From JAMIFN01 sp964544605 (lineage in GTDB: Bacteria > Pseudomonadota > Gammaproteobacteria > Burkholderiales > Burkholderiaceae_C), in contig CAZJBX010000025.1 of assembly GCA_964544605.1 (NCBI GenBank), positions 1 through 44,367 on the forward strand: DNA of 44,367 nucleotides, read 5' to 3'. The position numbers were made by a program, and so were the translations under genes. The notes beneath the pieces are model-generated. The model searched no databases. It worked only from the letters and a program-made list of their open reading frames with translations, and had not been told where the DNA came from. Shown piece by piece: positions 1-7,795 of the stretch. Numbering within the stretch: position 1 is the first letter of the stretch; the number at the start of each line of letters is the position of its first letter.

Positions 1-734
1 AGGAAAAGCGGCAGGCGCTCATCGCCCGCACCGTCACCCGTGGCCTGCCGCCCGAGACCGCCAAGGCAGCGGGGCTGGAGCCGAATTCGGAGATGAAGGA
101 TTCGGGGGTGGATTGGTTGGGGGCAGTGCCTGCCCGCTGGAAGATCAAAGCGATCAAGTGGGCGACTCCGGTGCAGCGCGGCGCATCACCTCGTCCTATC
201 GACGATCCGAGCTACTTTGACGCCGATGGCGAGTACGCTTGGGTCCGCATTTCAGATGTCACTGCGGCTGGCATGTATCTGGATGCCACAGAACAACGGC
301 TGTCGGATCTGGGCAGCTCACTGAGCGTGAAAATGCAACCCGGTAGTCTTTTCCTGAGTATTGCGGGCACTGTCGGAAAGCCTTGTATTGCCAACATCAG
401 ATGCTGCATCCATGACGGCTTTGTCTACTTTCCTCGCTGGAAAGGCGACTCAAGATTCCTGTTCTACGTATTCGCATCCGGCGAGCCATACAAAGGTTTA
501 GGGAAAATGGGCACGCAGCTTAATCTCAACACCGACACGGTCGGATCAATTGTGATTGGCATTCCAGATGTCGCAGAACAAAAGTTGATTGCCGATTATT
601 TGAACAGAACGACAGCAGCACTCGATTCGATGACTACGGCGGTTGAAGCTGCGATTGATCGACTGGTCGAGTACCGTCAAGCGGTTATCACCTCAGCGGT
701 CACTGGCAAGATCGACGTGCGAGGGCTGGCATGA
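1..734 (+). CDS. hsdS: Type I restriction-modification specificity subunit HsdS, 3' part
   Basis: The frame is open from base 3 with no start, so the window begins inside the gene and only the C-terminal part (about 244 residues) is seen. HsdS selects the DNA target of a type I restriction-modification complex through two target recognition domains separated by helices. The first 30 codons read like the conserved central helix (EKRQALIARTVTRGL), followed by the usual entry to the second recognition domain (KDSGVDWLG, then VPARW). The C-terminus has the distal helix found in the family (AEQKLIADYL, then a run ending AVITSAVTGKIDVR). An internal ATG at 93 would begin after the helix and is not the real start. 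The stop overlaps the next gene by 4 bp, and hsdR follows, so these genes form one operon. hsdM presumably lies to the left, outside the window. Confidence 0.93.
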   Translation, partial: EKRQALIARTVTRGLPPETAKAAGLEPNSEMKDSGVDWLGAVPARWKIKAIKWATPVQRGASPRPIDDPSYFDADGEYAWVRISDVTAAGMYLDATEQRLSDLGSSLSVKMQPGSLFLSIAGTVGKPCIANIRCCIHDGFVYFPRWKGDSRFLFYVFASGEPYKGLGKMGTQLNLNTDTVGSIVIGIPDVAEQKLIADYLNRTTAALDSMTTAVEAAIDRLVEYRQAVITSAVTGKIDVRGLA

Positions 735-1690
735 GCACGCCGTTTGAGATTGAGAGCTTCGACGAATACCTCAACACCATCCATAGCGAGTTGGGGCAAA
801 ACGGCGAAGGCAAACGCCGTCTCTATTTTCGCGGGCAGAGCAAGCGTGCGACGGAAGGCTATCCACTCACTCCATCCGTGGCGCGCTACAGACATCTGGG
901 CAGCTTGAGCTTGCCGGAGCGGGAGCAGAAAGAGTGTGAGGTACTGGAGACTTTCAGCAACCACCTGCTCACCTATGTGCAGCACCGACCGCTAACGGCG
1001 TGGGAAGAACTAGCCATTGCGCAGCACCACGGCTTGCCCACACGCTTTATGGACTGGACGACCAACCCGCTGGTGGCACTGTATTTCGCCGTTCGCAATA
1101 CCAGTGGCCGCAATGCAGACAGCGCGGTCTATGTGCTGATTTCCAATCCAAAACGCTATGCCGATTTGAGGCGCGGGCAGGCAGTTCCGGTAAAGCCAGT
1201 GGGTGACTCGGCCACTGTGGCAGCCAGCATTTCAGACATTGACCTGGCCAAAATCTACCGGGAAGCACGAGACGGCACCACCGAAGAAAATGAAGAGGAC
1301 GCCTATGCTCAGTATGAGGCTGATAGCGATGCCCACACCATTGAAATACCGGGAAAAGAAGTCGTCGCAAGGGATCTTCCTTTAGGTGCTGCTGTTGAGC
1401 GTGCAGACTTGCCCACTCCGTTCAAGATCAGCGAAAACATCATCTACGACCCGCCACACGTGTCGCCGCGCATCCGTGCGCAGGATGGCGTGCTGCTGGC
1501 CTGCTGGCAACCGATGCAGCCGCTGGACGAAAAGGACTATCTGGAAATCGTCATCAAACAGGCGGCGCATGAAAACATCCGCCGCAGGCTGGACCAGTAC
1601 GGCGTATTCGACAAACAACTTTTCCCCGACCTCGACGGCATTGCCAAGTGGCTGAAGTACCGTGCCTACGAGATCAACGGAACGATCTGA
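731..1690 (+). CDS. FRG-domain protein encoded between hsdS and hsdR
   Basis: This 319-residue protein carries an FRG domain, a poorly understood domain named after its Phe-Arg-Gly motif. The motif is visible at residues 33-35 (LYFRGQ), followed by a conserved block at about 91-121 (WEELAIAQHHGLPTR, then a D-W-x3-P-L-x-ALYFAV pattern). The rest has no recognised domain; residues 175-200 are acidic. Its ATG overlaps the hsdS stop (ATGA) and hsdR starts 12 bases after its stop, so it is co-transcribed and translationally coupled with the restriction genes. FRG proteins are often found near defence genes, so an accessory anti-phage or effector role is plausible, but no biochemical activity can be read from the sequence. 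The family call is firm and the function is unknown. Confidence 0.85.
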   Translation: MSTPFEIESFDEYLNTIHSELGQNGEGKRRLYFRGQSKRATEGYPLTPSVARYRHLGSLSLPEREQKECEVLETFSNHLLTYVQHRPLTAWEELAIAQHHGLPTRFMDWTTNPLVALYFAVRNTSGRNADSAVYVLISNPKRYADLRRGQAVPVKPVGDSATVAASISDIDLAKIYREARDGTTEENEEDAYAQYEADSDAHTIEIPGKEVVARDLPLGAAVERADLPTPFKISENIIYDPPHVSPRIRAQDGVLLACWQPMQPLDEKDYLEIVIKQAAHENIRRRLDQYGVFDKQLFPDLDGIAKWLKYRAYEINGTI

Positions 1691-1702
1691 GGAATTTTGC
1701 TT

Positions 1703-4700
1703 ATGCCCGGCCAGACCACCGAACGCGCTTTTGAATTCCATGTGGAAGACCTGCTGCTCAAGCAGGGCAGCTGGCTGCCCGGCACCAATGCCGAATGGGA
1801 TAAGGCGCGGGCGCTGTTCCCGGCGCGGGTGTTCGCTTTCATCGAAATCACCCAGCCCAAACTGTGGGCCGAAATGGCCGCTCAGCACGGCAGCAACCTG
1901 CAGGCCATGCTGCTCGACGCGCTGGGCAAGGAGCTGGACATCAAGGGCAGCCTGCATGTGCTGCGCCATGGCTTCAAGTTTTACGGCAAGCTGTTCCGAC
2001 TGGCCTATTTCAAACCGGCTCACGCACTGTCGCCCGATGTGCTGGAACTGTATGCGCAGAACCAGCTCACCGTGACGCGGCAGGTGCCTTGCCACCCCGG
2101 CGATCACTCCACCACCGACATGGTGCTGGCGGTCAACGGCCTGCCGGTGGCCACCATCGAGCTGAAAAACCCTGGCACGCATCAGAACTGGCGGCACGCC
2201 ATCAAACAGTACCAGACCGACCGCGATCCGCGTGCGCCGCTGTTTGACTTCAAAAAACGGGCACTGGTGCACTTTGCCGCCGACCCGGATGAAGTGTGGA
2301 TGACTACACGGCTGGCCAAGGAAAAAACTTTCTTCCTGCCCTTCAACCGGGGCAGCCATCCGGGGCAGATTCAGTGCGGCGCAGGCAACCCGCAGCACGC
2401 CAGCGGCTACCGCAGCGGCTATTTCTGGCAGGAAACCCTGCAGCGCGATAGCTTTCTGGACATCCTTGGCCACTTCATCTTCATCGAAAAAGATGAACAA
2501 AAGGTGGACGATGGCCGGGGCGGAAAAAAGCTGGTCACCACTGAAAAAATGGTGTTTCCGCGTTACCACCAGCTGGATGCGGTACGGGCGCTGGTGGCAG
2601 CGGCTCGCGTGGAGAATGCCGGTCACAACTACCTGATTCAGCATTCAGCAGGCAGCGGCAAGACCAACAGCATTTCATGGTTGTCGCACCGGTTGGCCAG
2701 CCTGCACAACGCGCAGGATCAGAAGGTATTCGACTGCGTGATTGTCATCACCGACCGCAAGGTGCTGGACAAGCAGTTGCAGGATGCCATCTACCAGATC
2801 GAGCACGCGCAGGGCGTGGTCAAAGCCATTGACCAGGACGCAAAGCAACTGGCAGATGCCTTGATTGACGGCACCAAGATCGTCATCACCACGCTGCAGA
2901 AATTCCCCTTCGTGTTGCGCGGCTTGCTGCGTGCCGCAGGCGCCGAGAATCAGGACAAGGCCAGCGACGAAGAGAAAGCGCAGGCCAAGGCGTGGCAAGA
3001 GGCCATTGCAGGGCGACGCTACGCGGTGATCGTGGACGAAGCGCATTCCAGCCAGACGGGCGAAACCGCACGGGAGCTGAAGAGCATCCTCGGTGCGAAT
3101 GCTCAGAATGGGGCTCAAAACGGCAACGGCGATGACGAAGCCGATTGGGAAGACCGCCTGAACCAGATCATGGCCTCACGTGGCCAGCAAAATAACCTGA
3201 GCTTCTTTGCTTTCACTGCCACGCCAAAGGGTAAGACGCTGGAATTGTTCGGCAGACCGGGGGGCAGTGGCCAGCCGGAAGCCTTTCACACCTATTCAAT
3301 GCGCCAAGCGATTGAGGAAGGCTTCATCCTCGACGTGCTGCGCAACTACACGACCTACAGCACCTGGTTCAAGTTCGTGAAGACGGTGGAGGATGACCCC
3401 GCCATTCCGAAGAAGAAAGGCGCCCGGCTGCTTTCCAAGTTCAAGGAACTGCACCCGCACAACATCGAGCAGAAGACCGAGGTGATGGTCGAACACTTCC
3501 GCGAGCATGTGCGGCATCAACTGGGCGGGCGCGGCAAGGCCATGGTGGTGACCGCCAGCCGCATTCAGGCCGTGCGCTACAAACTGGCCTTCGAGCGCTA
3601 TATTCAGGAACAGGGTTACGCCGACATCCGTTCGCTCGTGGCATTCAGTGGCACGGTGAAAGACCCGGATACCGGCGTTGAATACACCGAGCCAGGCATG
3701 AACCCGGATTCTGTCACCGGCAAACCCATCCCTGAAAGCCAATTGCCCGAACGCTTTGGCTCCAGCGATTACCAAGTGCTACTGGTGGCCAACAAATACC
3801 AGACCGGCTTTGACCAACCGCTACTGTGCGCCATGTACGTCGACAAGCGGCTGGATGGCGTGCAAGCGGTGCAAACCCTGTCGCGCCTGAATCGCAAGAT
3901 CGCAGGCAAGGACGAACCCTTCGTGCTCGATTTCGTCAACAAGCCGGAAGAAATCTACGCGGCCTTCAAGCCGTATTTCGACTCGACCAGCCTGCAGGAG
4001 TCGGCCAACCCGCAGATGCTGCCCAGCATCAAGCACGAGCTGGATCAGCTGCAGATTTACCACTGGAGCGAGGTCGAAGCGTTTGCGCGCATCTTCTACC
4101 GCCAGCCAGATCGGCAGAACCCAGCCGACCACGCCCATATGCAGCGCCACTTGCAACCGGCGGTGGATCGTTTCAAGGCGATTGAGGACGACGAAGTACG
4201 CGCCACCTTCCGCGACAAGCTGGGTGGCTATGTGCGGATGTATTCCTTCCTGAGCCAGATCCTGCCGTATGCCGATCCTGATCTGGAAATGCTCTACAGC
4301 TACGGGCGCTTCCTGCTGCCACACCTTCCGCTGGAGCGTGATAACACCGTGGTCAAGATCGGCAACGATGTGGAGTTGCAGTACTACCGGCTGCAGCGCG
4401 TTTCCAGCGGGCCGATTGAATTGAAGGTGGGCGAACCGGAAGGCGTATATAGCCCGACCAATGTCGGCACCGGCAAGGCCAAGGAAGAAAAAGCGCCGCT
4501 CTCGGAAATCATCCAGGTACTCAACGAACGCTTCGGCACGGCGTTCACTGAAGAAGATCGGCTTTTCTTCGACCAGATCAAGGCGCGCGCTACCAGCAAC
4601 AGCCAAGTCATTCAAACAGCTATGGCTAACCCGCTCGACAAATTTCAACTGGGGGTGCGTAAGCTGATCGAGGACTTGATGATTCAGCGCATGGCCGAGA

Positions 4701-4828
4701 ACGACAAAATTGTGACCCGTTACATGGACGATGGTGAGTTTCAGCGCACGGCATTCCCCATCTTGGCGAAAGAGATTTTTGAAGCCGTCCATGCACAGCA
4801 AAATCCTAGCGGTGACAGTACGGATTGA
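1703..4828 (+). CDS. hsdR: Type I restriction enzyme R subunit HsdR
   Basis: HsdR is the ATP-driven translocase and nuclease subunit of a type I restriction enzyme. At 1041 residues it has the usual family length. An N-terminal PD-(D/E)xK nuclease domain ends in the E-L-K signature at residues 153-155. The SF2 helicase core follows: Walker A AGSGKT at 316-321, a DEAH box at 445-448 (VIVDEAHSS), motif III as FTATPKGKT, and a motif VI region (QTLSRLNRK). The C-terminal helical part probably docks to HsdM/HsdS. All catalytic motifs are intact. I chose ATG 1703 over an upstream in-frame TTG at 1697 because GAGG at 1689-1692 is 10 bases from the ATG but only 4 from the TTG. Codon use (CTG-rich) differs from the TTG-rich core genes further right, consistent with transfer of the locus. 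Confidence 0.96.
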   Translation: MPGQTTERAFEFHVEDLLLKQGSWLPGTNAEWDKARALFPARVFAFIEITQPKLWAEMAAQHGSNLQAMLLDALGKELDIKGSLHVLRHGFKFYGKLFRLAYFKPAHALSPDVLELYAQNQLTVTRQVPCHPGDHSTTDMVLAVNGLPVATIELKNPGTHQNWRHAIKQYQTDRDPRAPLFDFKKRALVHFAADPDEVWMTTRLAKEKTFFLPFNRGSHPGQIQCGAGNPQHASGYRSGYFWQETLQRDSFLDILGHFIFIEKDEQKVDDGRGGKKLVTTEKMVFPRYHQLDAVRALVAAARVENAGHNYLIQHSAGSGKTNSISWLSHRLASLHNAQDQKVFDCVIVITDRKVLDKQLQDAIYQIEHAQGVVKAIDQDAKQLADALIDGTKIVITTLQKFPFVLRGLLRAAGAENQDKASDEEKAQAKAWQEAIAGRRYAVIVDEAHSSQTGETARELKSILGANAQNGAQNGNGDDEADWEDRLNQIMASRGQQNNLSFFAFTATPKGKTLELFGRPGGSGQPEAFHTYSMRQAIEEGFILDVLRNYTTYSTWFKFVKTVEDDPAIPKKKGARLLSKFKELHPHNIEQKTEVMVEHFREHVRHQLGGRGKAMVVTASRIQAVRYKLAFERYIQEQGYADIRSLVAFSGTVKDPDTGVEYTEPGMNPDSVTGKPIPESQLPERFGSSDYQVLLVANKYQTGFDQPLLCAMYVDKRLDGVQAVQTLSRLNRKIAGKDEPFVLDFVNKPEEIYAAFKPYFDSTSLQESANPQMLPSIKHELDQLQIYHWSEVEAFARIFYRQPDRQNPADHAHMQRHLQPAVDRFKAIEDDEVRATFRDKLGGYVRMYSFLSQILPYADPDLEMLYSYGRFLLPHLPLERDNTVVKIGNDVELQYYRLQRVSSGPIELKVGEPEGVYSPTNVGTGKAKEEKAPLSEIIQVLNERFGTAFTEEDRLFFDQIKARATSNSQVIQTAMANPLDKFQLGVRKLIEDLMIQRMAENDKIVTRYMDDGEFQRTAFPILAKEIFEAVHAQQNPSGDSTD

Positions 4829-4975
4829 GCCAATCAGCAGTAGTGTTCATAAGGGTTTGGCCGATCACATTACGGGGCCGTGTTGATGTCGATCAGTTTG
4901 GCAGCACTGTGCGTGATGGATTGCTGTTTCGTGTGCCCTTTTGGAACTTCACTCCTCACAGGGTGCAATGCCCGC
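4829..4975. other. Right edge of the restriction locus; no gene seen
   Basis: These 147 bases separate hsdR from a convergent gene of apparently native character. I see no convincing Rho-independent terminator, tRNA fragment or direct repeat that would mark an integration site. An overlapping reading frame here runs into the antisense of the next gene and is not supported. Confidence 0.4.
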
Positions 4976-5746
4976 CTACAGCACCCCCGGCAAGATGGCT
5001 TTGCGGCCTTTGGGGTAGTGGGCAAATTCCGTTTTGTACCAGCGGTGTTTGCGTAGGGCGCGGGGGCCGAGGTTGGCAAAGCTGAAGAGGGCGAAGGCGA
5101 GGCCAGCGGGTGACCATGCGGCCAGAGCAAAGCCGAGCCAGGTGAGGATTTCGCCGAGGTAGTTGGGTTGTGAGACCCAGCGGAAGCCGCCGCCGTAGGG
5201 GATTTGCATGGGGCCATTGGGGTGGGCGAGGGCGAGGCGGCGCAGCAGGGCGTCGCTGTGTTTGTTCAAGATGAAGCCAAAGGCAAAGAGGGCGATGCCG
5301 CCGATGAAGCGCGGGTCAGCCAGCCAGTGGGTGGCGTTGGGCAGAGCCAAGTGGGGCGCAAGGTGGCCGATGTAGCTGCCTTGCAGGTAGCCGTTGATGG
5401 CGTTGAAGCCGCCGCCAAAGAGGACGATGAGCCAGGCCATGCCGGGGGCGTGGGCGGGCAGGGTGAAGGGGTAGATGAAGCTGCGGTGCAGGTAGTGCAG
5501 CAGCCAGAGGCCGAGCAGGATGAGGGCGGGCGCTGTGCCGCTGTTGAGGCCGCCGCTGTAGAAATAAACAAAGCAGAGGACGGCGGGGAGTTCCATCAAG
5601 ACCCAGCCGGGGCGGGCGGCGATTTGTGGCCCCCAGCCAGGGCGGTTGCTGTGGCCGTAGGGCGCATCCACAAAAAGCAATAGGACAAAGATGAGGGGTG
5701 CGAGCAGAAAGATGGCAATCAGCAGGGGCTGATAGAGGCTGGGCAT
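4976..5746 (-). CDS. Steroid 5-alpha-reductase family protein (SRD5A-like 3-oxo-5-alpha-steroid 4-dehydrogenase)
   Basis: SRD5A enzymes are membrane proteins that reduce the C4-C5 double bond of 3-oxo-4-ene steroids with NADPH. This 256-residue protein has the length of the mammalian enzymes (about 255-260) and appears to match them end to end, not only in the C-terminal domain. By comparison with remembered human SRD5A sequences, the catalytic Glu is E52 (in MELP) and the catalytic Tyr is Y85 (in HYLHR). The NADPH-binding pattern N-x-HSD is at 161-165, followed by GGGFRWVSQPNYLGE (185-199) and RKHRWY (232-237). Several hydrophobic segments are present, as expected. The gene starts 18 bases after the gspC-like stop on the same strand, so the two may share a transcript. 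The substrate is inferred; some bacterial relatives act on other enone lipids. Confidence 0.85.
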   Translation of the reverse strand: MPSLYQPLLIAIFLLAPLIFVLLLFVDAPYGHSNRPGWGPQIAARPGWVLMELPAVLCFVYFYSGGLNSGTAPALILLGLWLLHYLHRSFIYPFTLPAHAPGMAWLIVLFGGGFNAINGYLQGSYIGHLAPHLALPNATHWLADPRFIGGIALFAFGFILNKHSDALLRRLALAHPNGPMQIPYGGGFRWVSQPNYLGEILTWLGFALAAWSPAGLAFALFSFANLGPRALRKHRWYKTEFAHYPKGRKAILPGVL

Positions 5747-5764
5747 GGCTGAGTGGGCTGGGGT

Positions 5765-6700
5765 TTATTTGAAGTAGAGATTTTCGTCACCCATGCGGCT
5801 TTGCTGAATGAGGTTGGGCTCGGCTGTGGGCTTGGGCTGCGGCGGGGTGGCGGGTGTTGTGGTTTGGGTTTGTGTTGTGCTTGCTTGCTGTGCGGCGGCT
5901 GCCTGCTGGGGGGCTTGTTGGCTGGGGGTGTTGGCTTCGGCGCTTTCTGCCGTGTTGCTGCCACGGCGGCGGCCCATGCGTTCGGCAAAGCGGGCGGCGC
6001 GGTCGCTGTTGTCGTTGGTTGCGGCGGTGCTGCTTGCTTCGGCGCTGTTGTTGGCATCGGCGGCGTTGTGCTGGGTGGTGCTTGGTGCGCCTGGGTTGCT
6101 GGGGGGCGGTGTTACGGTGAAGCTGCCGCCAGAGATGGGGCGGCTGAGGGCCGAGCTGCTGGAGTTGGCGGCGCTGCCTGTGGCGTTGCCGCTGCCGTTG
6201 CCTGAGCTGCCGCCAGCGGCTTTGCCCAGCTCTAGGGTGAGGAGCTGGGGTGCGTCGCGGTTTTCAATATTGGCGAGAGTGACGCTTTGGCGGCTGATGG
6301 CTTGCACCACAACATGGGGCTCGACCTGTGCGCCCAAGCGCAGCAGTTGTGCGGGTTGGCCATCGAGTTTGAGCATGACGAGGCCGTCTTTGGCGTGGCC
6401 TTGGGCCAAGATGCCCGCAAGCTGAAAGCGCGAGGCCAGCCAGTTGACGGCGCTTGCGCTGGCGGGGCCATCGGCTGCGGCGCTGGCTTGGCTGGGGGCG
6501 CGCAGGCCGCCCAAGCCTTGGGCGATGAGGCTGGCATCGTGTTCATGGTTTTGGCGCTGTTGCTGGGCCAGCTTGGCGCTGGCCAAGGCGAGGTGGGTTT
6601 TGGGCTTGGCGCTGATTTGCAGCAGCCAATAGGTGGCGCCGCCAGCGGCAAGCAGCCAGAGCAGGGCAGTGAGGACGCGGGGAAGCCAAATATTACGCAT
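5765..6700 (-). CDS. gspC: GspC-like type II secretion system inner-membrane protein
   Basis: GspC links the inner-membrane platform of the type II secretion system to the outer-membrane secretin. The protein (311 residues) has one N-terminal membrane anchor (about 8-28). A periplasmic homology-region-like segment follows at about 90-160: FQLAGILAQG, VMLKLDGQPAQLLRLG and VVVQAISRQSVTL fit the GspC HR pattern. The remaining 140 or so residues are Ser/Ala/Pro/Thr/Gly/Gln-rich low complexity with no PDZ domain, which is unusual. The main support beyond this pattern is the divergent gspG 120 bases away. No other gsp gene is in the window, so the rest of the apparatus must be elsewhere. It could be another bitopic secretion protein such as GspN or PilP; GspC fits best. 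Confidence 0.65.
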   Translation of the reverse strand: MRNIWLPRVLTALLWLLAAGGATYWLLQISAKPKTHLALASAKLAQQQRQNHEHDASLIAQGLGGLRAPSQASAAADGPASASAVNWLASRFQLAGILAQGHAKDGLVMLKLDGQPAQLLRLGAQVEPHVVVQAISRQSVTLANIENRDAPQLLTLELGKAAGGSSGNGSGNATGSAANSSSSALSRPISGGSFTVTPPPSNPGAPSTTQHNAADANNSAEASSTAATNDNSDRAARFAERMGRRRGSNTAESAEANTPSQQAPQQAAAAQQASTTQTQTTTPATPPQPKPTAEPNLIQQSRMGDENLYFK

Positions 6701-6820
6701 GCTGTCATTATGGCGCTTTTAAGCGTTTATCATTCATTGCAGTGTGGCCCAGTTTGCCGCCCTTTTTGGGGCGCAGGCGGGCGCTTTTTTGTCTTCTTTT
6801 TTGCCTGATGGAGCCAGCCA
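6701..6820. promoter_or_regulatory. Divergent intergenic region between gspC and gspG
   Basis: These 120 bases must carry the promoters for both directions because the two genes diverge. A short GCGC-N6-GCGC hairpin followed by six T lies at about 6774-6793, inside what should be the gspG leader. The stem is only 4 bp, so it is at best a weak attenuator. No clear -35/-10 pair was identified. Confidence 0.35.
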
Positions 6821-7261
6821 GTGTTGCGCAAAAATCTCTCGCGTTTGCAGCGCGGTTTTACCTTGATTGAGTTGATGGTGGTGTTGGTCATCATCGGTAT
6901 TTTGGGTGTGTTTGTGGTGCCGTCTTTGATGGACCGCCCCGACTACGCCCGTCAAGATAAGGCCAAGGCCGAGATTGGCCAGATCATGAATACGCTCAAG
7001 TCTTATAAATTAGACAATGGCCGCTACCCCAGCCAAGAGCAGGGTTTGCAAGCCCTGCGGGTCAAGCCCAGCGGCGAGCCCGAGGCGCGCAATTGGCGTG
7101 GGCCGTATTTGGACCGCGATACCGTGGACCCTTGGGGCAACGCCTACCAGTATTTGATTCCGGGCACGCACGGTGGCGAGATGGAAGTGATTTCTTTGGG
7201 GCGCGATGGCGCGGCTGGCGGTGAAGGCTTGGATGCCGACATTGGCAGTTGGCAGCTTTAA
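6821..7261 (+). CDS. gspG: Type II secretion system major pseudopilin GspG
   Basis: GspG is the main subunit of the periplasmic pseudopilus that drives type II secretion. The 146-residue protein starts with a short basic leader and the prepilin peptidase site G-FTLIE (cleavage after residue 12), with Glu at position +5 of the mature protein. A hydrophobic helix follows (MVVLVIIGILGVFVVPSL). The C-terminal part has the family pattern: YPSQEQGLQAL, WRGPYLD, DPWGNAYQY and a GRDG segment close to the calcium-binding loop of major pseudopilins. The start is GTG at 6821, which gives the expected short leader. ubiJ follows 18 bases downstream, so the two may be co-transcribed. Confidence 0.95.
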   Translation: MLRKNLSRLQRGFTLIELMVVLVIIGILGVFVVPSLMDRPDYARQDKAKAEIGQIMNTLKSYKLDNGRYPSQEQGLQALRVKPSGEPEARNWRGPYLDRDTVDPWGNAYQYLIPGTHGGEMEVISLGRDGAAGGEGLDADIGSWQL

Positions 7262-7279
7262 GCAGCAAGGAGGGCGCTT

Positions 7280-7786
7280 GTGCTAGATGCTTTGCAAAAT
7301 ATGTTGGCGCGGGTGCAGCCGCCGCAGTGGTTGGTGCAAGAGCTGCAAAACCGTGTGGTGCTGAGCCTCAACCATGTGCTCAAGCAAGAGCCTGAGGCCA
7401 TGGAGCGCCTCAAGCGCCAGTCGGGCAAAAGCGCCCTGCTGAGTTTGGCGCCTTGGAGCTTGCACGCCCAAGCCACGCCTGCGGGTTTGCTGGATTTGGT
7501 GACCGACCCCGCCCGCCAAGCGCATTTGCGCGTGACGGTGAAGGACAACCCTTTAAGCGCTGCCTTCAAAGGCGTGAAGGGCGAGAAGCCTGAGCTGCAC
7601 ATTGAGGGCGATGTGGCTTTGGCGGGTGAAATCAATTGGCTGATGGACCATGTGCGCTGGGATTATGAGGAAGACCTCAGCGGCTTGATTGGCGATGCGC
7701 CTGCCCATATGTTGGGCCAGGGTTTGCGCACGGTGGCGGCGGGCTTGCGGCAGTTTGCTGGCGGGCTGCGCGGCAGCCAAGGTTAA
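7280..7786 (+). CDS. ubiJ: Ubiquinone biosynthesis accessory factor UbiJ (SCP2-like domain)
   Basis: UbiJ is a small soluble protein that, with UbiK, supports late steps of ubiquinone synthesis, probably by holding the lipid intermediate in its SCP2-like pocket. The 168-residue length and the position directly in front of ubiB are typical. Residues about 40-130 give the alternating pattern of an SCP2 domain (VTVKDNPLSAAFKG, LHIEGDVALAGEINWLM), and the C-terminal part is helical. The start is GTG at 7280, preceded by AAGGAGGG about 6 bases upstream. ubiB begins 10 bases after its stop. Confidence 0.85.
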   Translation: MLDALQNMLARVQPPQWLVQELQNRVVLSLNHVLKQEPEAMERLKRQSGKSALLSLAPWSLHAQATPAGLLDLVTDPARQAHLRVTVKDNPLSAAFKGVKGEKPELHIEGDVALAGEINWLMDHVRWDYEEDLSGLIGDAPAHMLGQGLRTVAAGLRQFAGGLRGSQG

Positions 7787-7795
7787 GGGTTAGCA

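Noticed and set aside
1382..2644. 420-codon antisense open frame across the FRG and hsdR genes
   Set aside because: It overlaps two well supported genes and shows no domain.
6774..6793. Hairpin with T run before gspG as a terminator
   Set aside because: The stem has only 4 bp and the element lies between divergent genes, where no transcript needs to end.
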